A DNA stretch of 64,000 nucleotides, from contig NZ_JAUNKO010000006.1 of assembly GCF_030532715.1 (NCBI RefSeq), positions 62,001-126,000 on the forward strand. The letters run 5' to 3'. This stretch comes from Corynebacterium sp. (GTDB lineage Bacteria > Actinomycetota > Actinomycetes > Mycobacteriales > Mycobacteriaceae). Below the pieces are notes generated by a model. It made no database searches, was not told where the DNA came from, and saw only the letters and a list, made by a program, of their open reading frames with translations. The first letter of the stretch is position 1; every line of letters begins with the position of its first letter. The position numbers were made by a program, and so were the translations under genes. This document shows, in pieces, positions 60,886 through 64,000 of this stretch.

Positions 60886-63552
60886 CTATAAATGCCGTCG
60901 CGTGGGGGTAGCAGATGTGGGAACATCGTGCACGTGTGCGGGGGATGAATGCAGCCGCGCGCCGAACACTAGCCCGGTAATCCAAGACAGCAACGGCACC
61001 AATGTGAGCGTAGCCCCAAGGAATAACCAGGGGGTGAGCGTGACACCGTGCCACGATTGGCCCGATGATGTGGAAAGCTCCAGTAGATACAGGGCGTACC
61101 CAGCGCCGGCGAGCGTGCCAAGCAGGCCTATCATCAAGCCCTGCGCTCCAGCGTAGTGCCGGAGCATGCGTTGCGACGCCCCGAGCGCCACCATCGTTTC
61201 CACATCCCGGCGAGACTCCGCCTGCGCCAGCAGAATCACCAGCAGCACCACGCTGAGGGTTAGTGCCACGGCCCCAGACAGCGGGATTGCCGCAAATGCG
61301 AAATCCTCCACGTTATTGCTATCAGGTACCACTTCGCGCAGGGAGAAGGGTTTCTCACTGAAATCTTCAAGGCTGAGTCTCAGGGATTCCACAAATCCCA
61401 AATCGCGGTCGCGGGCAAGGCATGTGTTCGTATACGCCGCCTGGAGGTTGAGGGTTTCCAAGGTTTGCGGGGTAATGATGAGCTGAACCTCCGGTGGCCG
61501 GTGGTCGTTGTTACCCAGCACCACGCCAGGAATGTCTGCAATAGTGTGCTTGCCGGAGTTCGTCGCGTACACCCTGTAACCGTCGATCACCGTGGAGCCA
61601 GGCGGTTGGTCATGTGGGTCAGGGATGACAATCCGGGCTTTGCCGTCACGCAACACGCCTCCGAAGTTGGTGACTATCTTGCCGTCTTCCAGCGCTCGCA
61701 CAGCCTGATCGACTTGCTCGTTGCTTAACGCGCCTGGGTAAAGCTTGGCGAGCAGCTGTGGGGCGTTGGCATCCATAATGAAAACGGCGCTGGAAACATC
61801 GCTGGACGCGGGACCCGCCAGCACATTGAAATCCACGGCGGGGGACTCCGTGAATGTGCCGCTCCCTACGTTTTCCGGAATGGCTAGGTAAACGGGGGCG
61901 GTGTTAGGGCTATCGGTCCGATGCGCCCGGTAGCTGTCCGTCCGCAATGTCATGTTGTACTTGGCTTCGAACTCGGCGATGAAGTTTTGGTATGGTGCCG
62001 CCGAATCCGTCGGAGTTTTCGCGATGAAGTCTATGGCTCGGTTCCGCGCGGGTGCTTCATCGTCGATGTGGACCTTGGAAGTGATCACCACATTGAACAA
62101 GGTGATAATCAGAATTACTCCAGTGACCGCGGCCACCGCCGGAACGGTGCGATGATAGTTTCGAACCGCGTCGCGGGTGGCCATCCGCAGCGGCACCGGA
62201 AGGTAGGAGCCCACGCGCGCGACGAGGAGCACGAGGGTGGTGGTGCCGAAGATCGCCGCTATCGCCGCAACCACCAGCCACATCTCGCTGGGCACGATGG
62301 TGTCGTACATGGAGAGCCAGCCCGCCACGAGGGTGACCGCTGGGGCGATGACGTGGTGAGCACGCAGCTTGCGGATGCGAATGGACATTCCTTCCTGCAA
62401 TGCCTGTACCGGGTCGAGCCGGGATGCTTGCACTGCTGGGATCAGCGCGGAGCCTATGCCGCACACCACGGCAATGGTGAACATAATGACGCTGAGATCC
62501 CACGGCCACACCAGGTTGCCCGCAGCGGCGTTCCATATCACCGAGGCAAGGATGCCAAGTGCGCCGCCAAGTCCGCCGACGGTGCACCCTTCCGCCAGCA
62601 TGATGCCAAACAAATCTGCGGGCTTGGCTCCGGTGGCGGAAAGTAACCCCAAGGTGGTGAGCTTCCGGCGCGCCGATACCGCGAACACAGGCCCCGTCAG
62701 GCACGCGATAAATAACAGCAATAGCGTGCAGATGCTGAGGATCGAAATCGCGTCCTTCCACGAGGTGACGCTTCCAAAAAGATCTTCCAATGCGTTTGTT
62801 GCAGTTACCGGTGGTCGGGTGGTTGTGGTGATGAAGGAAACACCCTGTGCGTTGGGGTGTCGTGGCACGGTTTCCTTGCTGACCCACTCGAGGGAGTGAT
62901 TCAGCCTAAGCTCCGCAGACACGAGGGCGTTGTTGTCGGGGAGCTGTAGTGGAACGTCGCCGAAATTGATGGTGGTAGTTTGCGCCGCGACCCCCGCAAC
63001 GCGCAGTGAAACCTCGCGTTCGCCATACCGCACGGCTACCGTGTCACCCACGTGGGCGCTGATAGCGAAGGCTTCGGAATCGTCCAGTAGTATTTCGCCA
63101 GGTTGGGGGATCGCGGAGGTATCCGTGCGGGCGGCGGCTTGCACGGCGTCGATAGTTCCGAACGCTGTTGCTTCCGAAGGTCCACGTAGCCGCGCCGTGA
63201 ATGTTATCTCCGGCAAAAACGTGCTGGCTAGTTCGCTATCGTTTCCTAACGCCGCAGTAATGCGCTCAATGTCGGGGCTGGTGGAAACCCGCTCAAGATC
63301 GGCTGGCGGGATGCAATCAAGCTCCGAAAGATCCGCAAGCGAGTCAGCGTCTGGGCAGGGGGAGTCGGAAAAACTTACGGTTGAGGTAGGGCCCTGGGGC
63401 GGGACATAGTTCGCTGGCGCCGACGGAATGTCCATTAGGCTGAGAAACGCCAACAACGGCAGCGCAAACAACACCACCGCAAACGCGGTACGGGATTTAT
63501 GCAGCTGAATATCCCGCCAAGCCAAGCGGAACGCAAGCAGCAGTCGGCTCAT
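60886..63552 (-). CDS. FtsX-type ABC transporter permease
   Basis: The 888-residue protein has a first transmembrane helix (RTAFAVVLFALPLLAFLSLM), a periplasmic domain (about 45-260), FtsX-like transmembrane blocks (DAISILSICTLLLLFIACLTGPVFAVSARRKLTTLGLLSATGAKPADLFGIMLAEG, and a second with FAAIPLSGAVALTLSVVLLVILLAQAESRRDVETMVALGAS) and a long second periplasmic region between. It resembles MacB/LolC-type mechanotransmission permeases. No ABC ATPase gene is next to it: upstream 263 bases hold no gene on its strand. The partner may be encoded elsewhere. Confidence 0.88.
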   Translation of the reverse strand: MSRLLLAFRLAWRDIQLHKSRTAFAVVLFALPLLAFLSLMDIPSAPANYVPPQGPTSTVSFSDSPCPDADSLADLSELDCIPPADLERVSTSPDIERITAALGNDSELASTFLPEITFTARLRGPSEATAFGTIDAVQAAARTDTSAIPQPGEILLDDSEAFAISAHVGDTVAVRYGEREVSLRVAGVAAQTTTINFGDVPLQLPDNNALVSAELRLNHSLEWVSKETVPRHPNAQGVSFITTTTRPPVTATNALEDLFGSVTSWKDAISILSICTLLLLFIACLTGPVFAVSARRKLTTLGLLSATGAKPADLFGIMLAEGCTVGGLGGALGILASVIWNAAAGNLVWPWDLSVIMFTIAVVCGIGSALIPAVQASRLDPVQALQEGMSIRIRKLRAHHVIAPAVTLVAGWLSMYDTIVPSEMWLVVAAIAAIFGTTTLVLLVARVGSYLPVPLRMATRDAVRNYHRTVPAVAAVTGVILIITLFNVVITSKVHIDDEAPARNRAIDFIAKTPTDSAAPYQNFIAEFEAKYNMTLRTDSYRAHRTDSPNTAPVYLAIPENVGSGTFTESPAVDFNVLAGPASSDVSSAVFIMDANAPQLLAKLYPGALSNEQVDQAVRALEDGKIVTNFGGVLRDGKARIVIPDPHDQPPGSTVIDGYRVYATNSGKHTIADIPGVVLGNNDHRPPEVQLIITPQTLETLNLQAAYTNTCLARDRDLGFVESLRLSLEDFSEKPFSLREVVPDSNNVEDFAFAAIPLSGAVALTLSVVLLVILLAQAESRRDVETMVALGASQRMLRHYAGAQGLMIGLLGTLAGAGYALYLLELSTSSGQSWHGVTLTPWLFLGATLTLVPLLSWITGLVFGARLHSSPAHVHDVPTSATPTRRHL

Positions 63553-63815
63553 AGCTTTCGTTGCTCCAACCGTAGGTGATCCGCGCTGCGGCGCGGCTGC
63601 TAAATTACATCCTGCTCTTGTCCCGCTTCGCAGCGGTGTTTGCTCGGGAAACCGAGTGGGGTGCGCGTTACGGGCATGAGCGCAATCTTCTGACGTCGTT
63701 TACCAACTTTCCTGAAAACTTACGGGGTAACATCACCTTGAACAAGCGGTTCTACCCGAGTGTGGCAGCTGGGCTACCATCGGAGAAACCTTTTCACGGA
63801 TAACAAGGAGTAGTT
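63553..63815. other. Divergent gap between the FtsX-type permease and the last gene
   Basis: No convincing gene was found. On the minus strand a short frame ending Q-P-R-R-S-A-D-H-L-R-L-E-Q-R-K-L overlaps the permease ATG as ATGA, but a stop lies 16 codons upstream; it may be a relic of a coupled ATPase gene. An open frame at 63576-63803 (+) has no ribosome site. Confidence 0.4.
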
Positions 63816-63980
63816 GTGAGTTTTATTCAAAAGGCCAAGGAATTTGCCAAAGCCAACCCGCAGAAAGTCGACCAAGCCGTGGAAAAGGTGGGCGACCTGG
63901 TGGATAAGAAGACCGGCGGCAAATATGTCGCCGCCGTGGACAAGGTGCAGGAAACCGTGAAAACTCAGCTGAAAAAGTAA
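63816..63980 (+). CDS. MT0933/Rv0909-type antitoxin-like small protein
   Basis: The 54-residue product starts MSFIQKAKEFAKANPQKVDQ and continues VEKVGDLVDKKTGGKYVAAVDKVQETVKTQLKK. It is strongly helical with Lys/Asp/Val periodicity, matching the MT0933_antitoxin family, which pairs with START-like toxins in mycobacteria; standalone copies are common. AAGGAG lies 5 bases before the GTG. The window ends 20 bases later, so a partner toxin cannot be judged. Confidence 0.75.
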   Translation: MSFIQKAKEFAKANPQKVDQAVEKVGDLVDKKTGGKYVAAVDKVQETVKTQLKK

Positions 63981-64000
63981 CACCGATACGTGCTCATGCC

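Noticed and set aside
63576..63803. 75-codon plus-strand frame before the last gene
   Set aside because: No ribosome site and random composition; it lies in a divergent promoter gap.
63774..63983. 69-codon minus-strand frame opposite the last gene
   Set aside because: Antisense shadow of the MT0933-like gene, which has AAGGAG and a family match.

Overview
The window is about 64 kb of actinobacterial chromosome around the replication origin. It is most likely from a Corynebacterium. The gene order sigM-trxB-trxA-cwlM / parB-parA-rsmG-yidC-yidD-rnpA-rpmH / dnaA-dnaN-recF-DUF721-gyrB-gyrA-DUF3566-tRNA-Ile-tRNA-Ala, followed by crgA and the pknB-pknA-pbpA-rodA-pstP-fhaB-fhaA block, is that of Corynebacteriales. 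The moderately high GC, the compact operons and the many probable leaderless starts fit as well. The species is not identified. No insertion sequence, prophage, CRISPR array or rRNA operon was seen.

1-7.7 kb: a 5'-truncated sigma factor followed by thioredoxin reductase and thioredoxin, the MurA regulator-like amidase-fold protein CwlM, the ParAB partition genes, rsmG (whose first codons are a parS site) and the YidC/YidD/RnpA/RpmH cluster. 7.7-13.5 kb: DnaA boxes on both sides of dnaA, with the probable oriC between dnaA and dnaN, then recF and a DUF721 gene. 13.6-20.4 kb: gyrB with a strong operator-like dyad, a DUF6918-like gene, a degenerate Doc-like/RHH toxin-antitoxin pair, gyrA, DUF3566 and two tRNAs. 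20.4-23.5 kb: a membrane protein, a cyclophilin, a rhomboid protease, then a gene-free convergent stretch densely packed with DnaA boxes, and crgA. 23.6-33 kb: the cell-shape Ser/Thr kinase/phosphatase/FHA operon, then tRNA-Leu.

33-43 kb: a duplicated His-rich metal-binding protein, threonine synthase, an ECF sigma factor (SigK-like) with its anti-sigma factor, a Met-rich repeat lipoprotein and DipZ, then a DinB-fold protein, DNA photolyase and a succinate-semialdehyde dehydrogenase. 43-52 kb: an SDR with a small HD hydrolase, an ABC exporter with a divergent TetR regulator, AMP nucleosidase, a nitroreductase, an alkyl-purine glycosylase, a gamma-carbonic anhydrase-like protein, a ROK-type regulator and a GNAT-LOG fusion.

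52.2-53.7 kb is the most unusual stretch. It has no conventional gene but carries three paralogous 21-residue acidic amphipathic peptides on the minus strand. Each has its own GAAAGG ribosome-binding site; structured spacers lie between them, a promoter lies in front and a terminator behind. Codon-level conservation indicates that the peptides are under protein-level selection. 53.7-64 kb: a TauE/SafE permease, the HrpB helicase, a Tag-like glycosylase, an SDR with a LysE exporter, an S4 RNA-binding protein with a double VOC protein, an alpha/beta hydrolase, an FtsX-type permease without a visible ATPase, and a 54-residue protein of the MT0933 antitoxin-like family.
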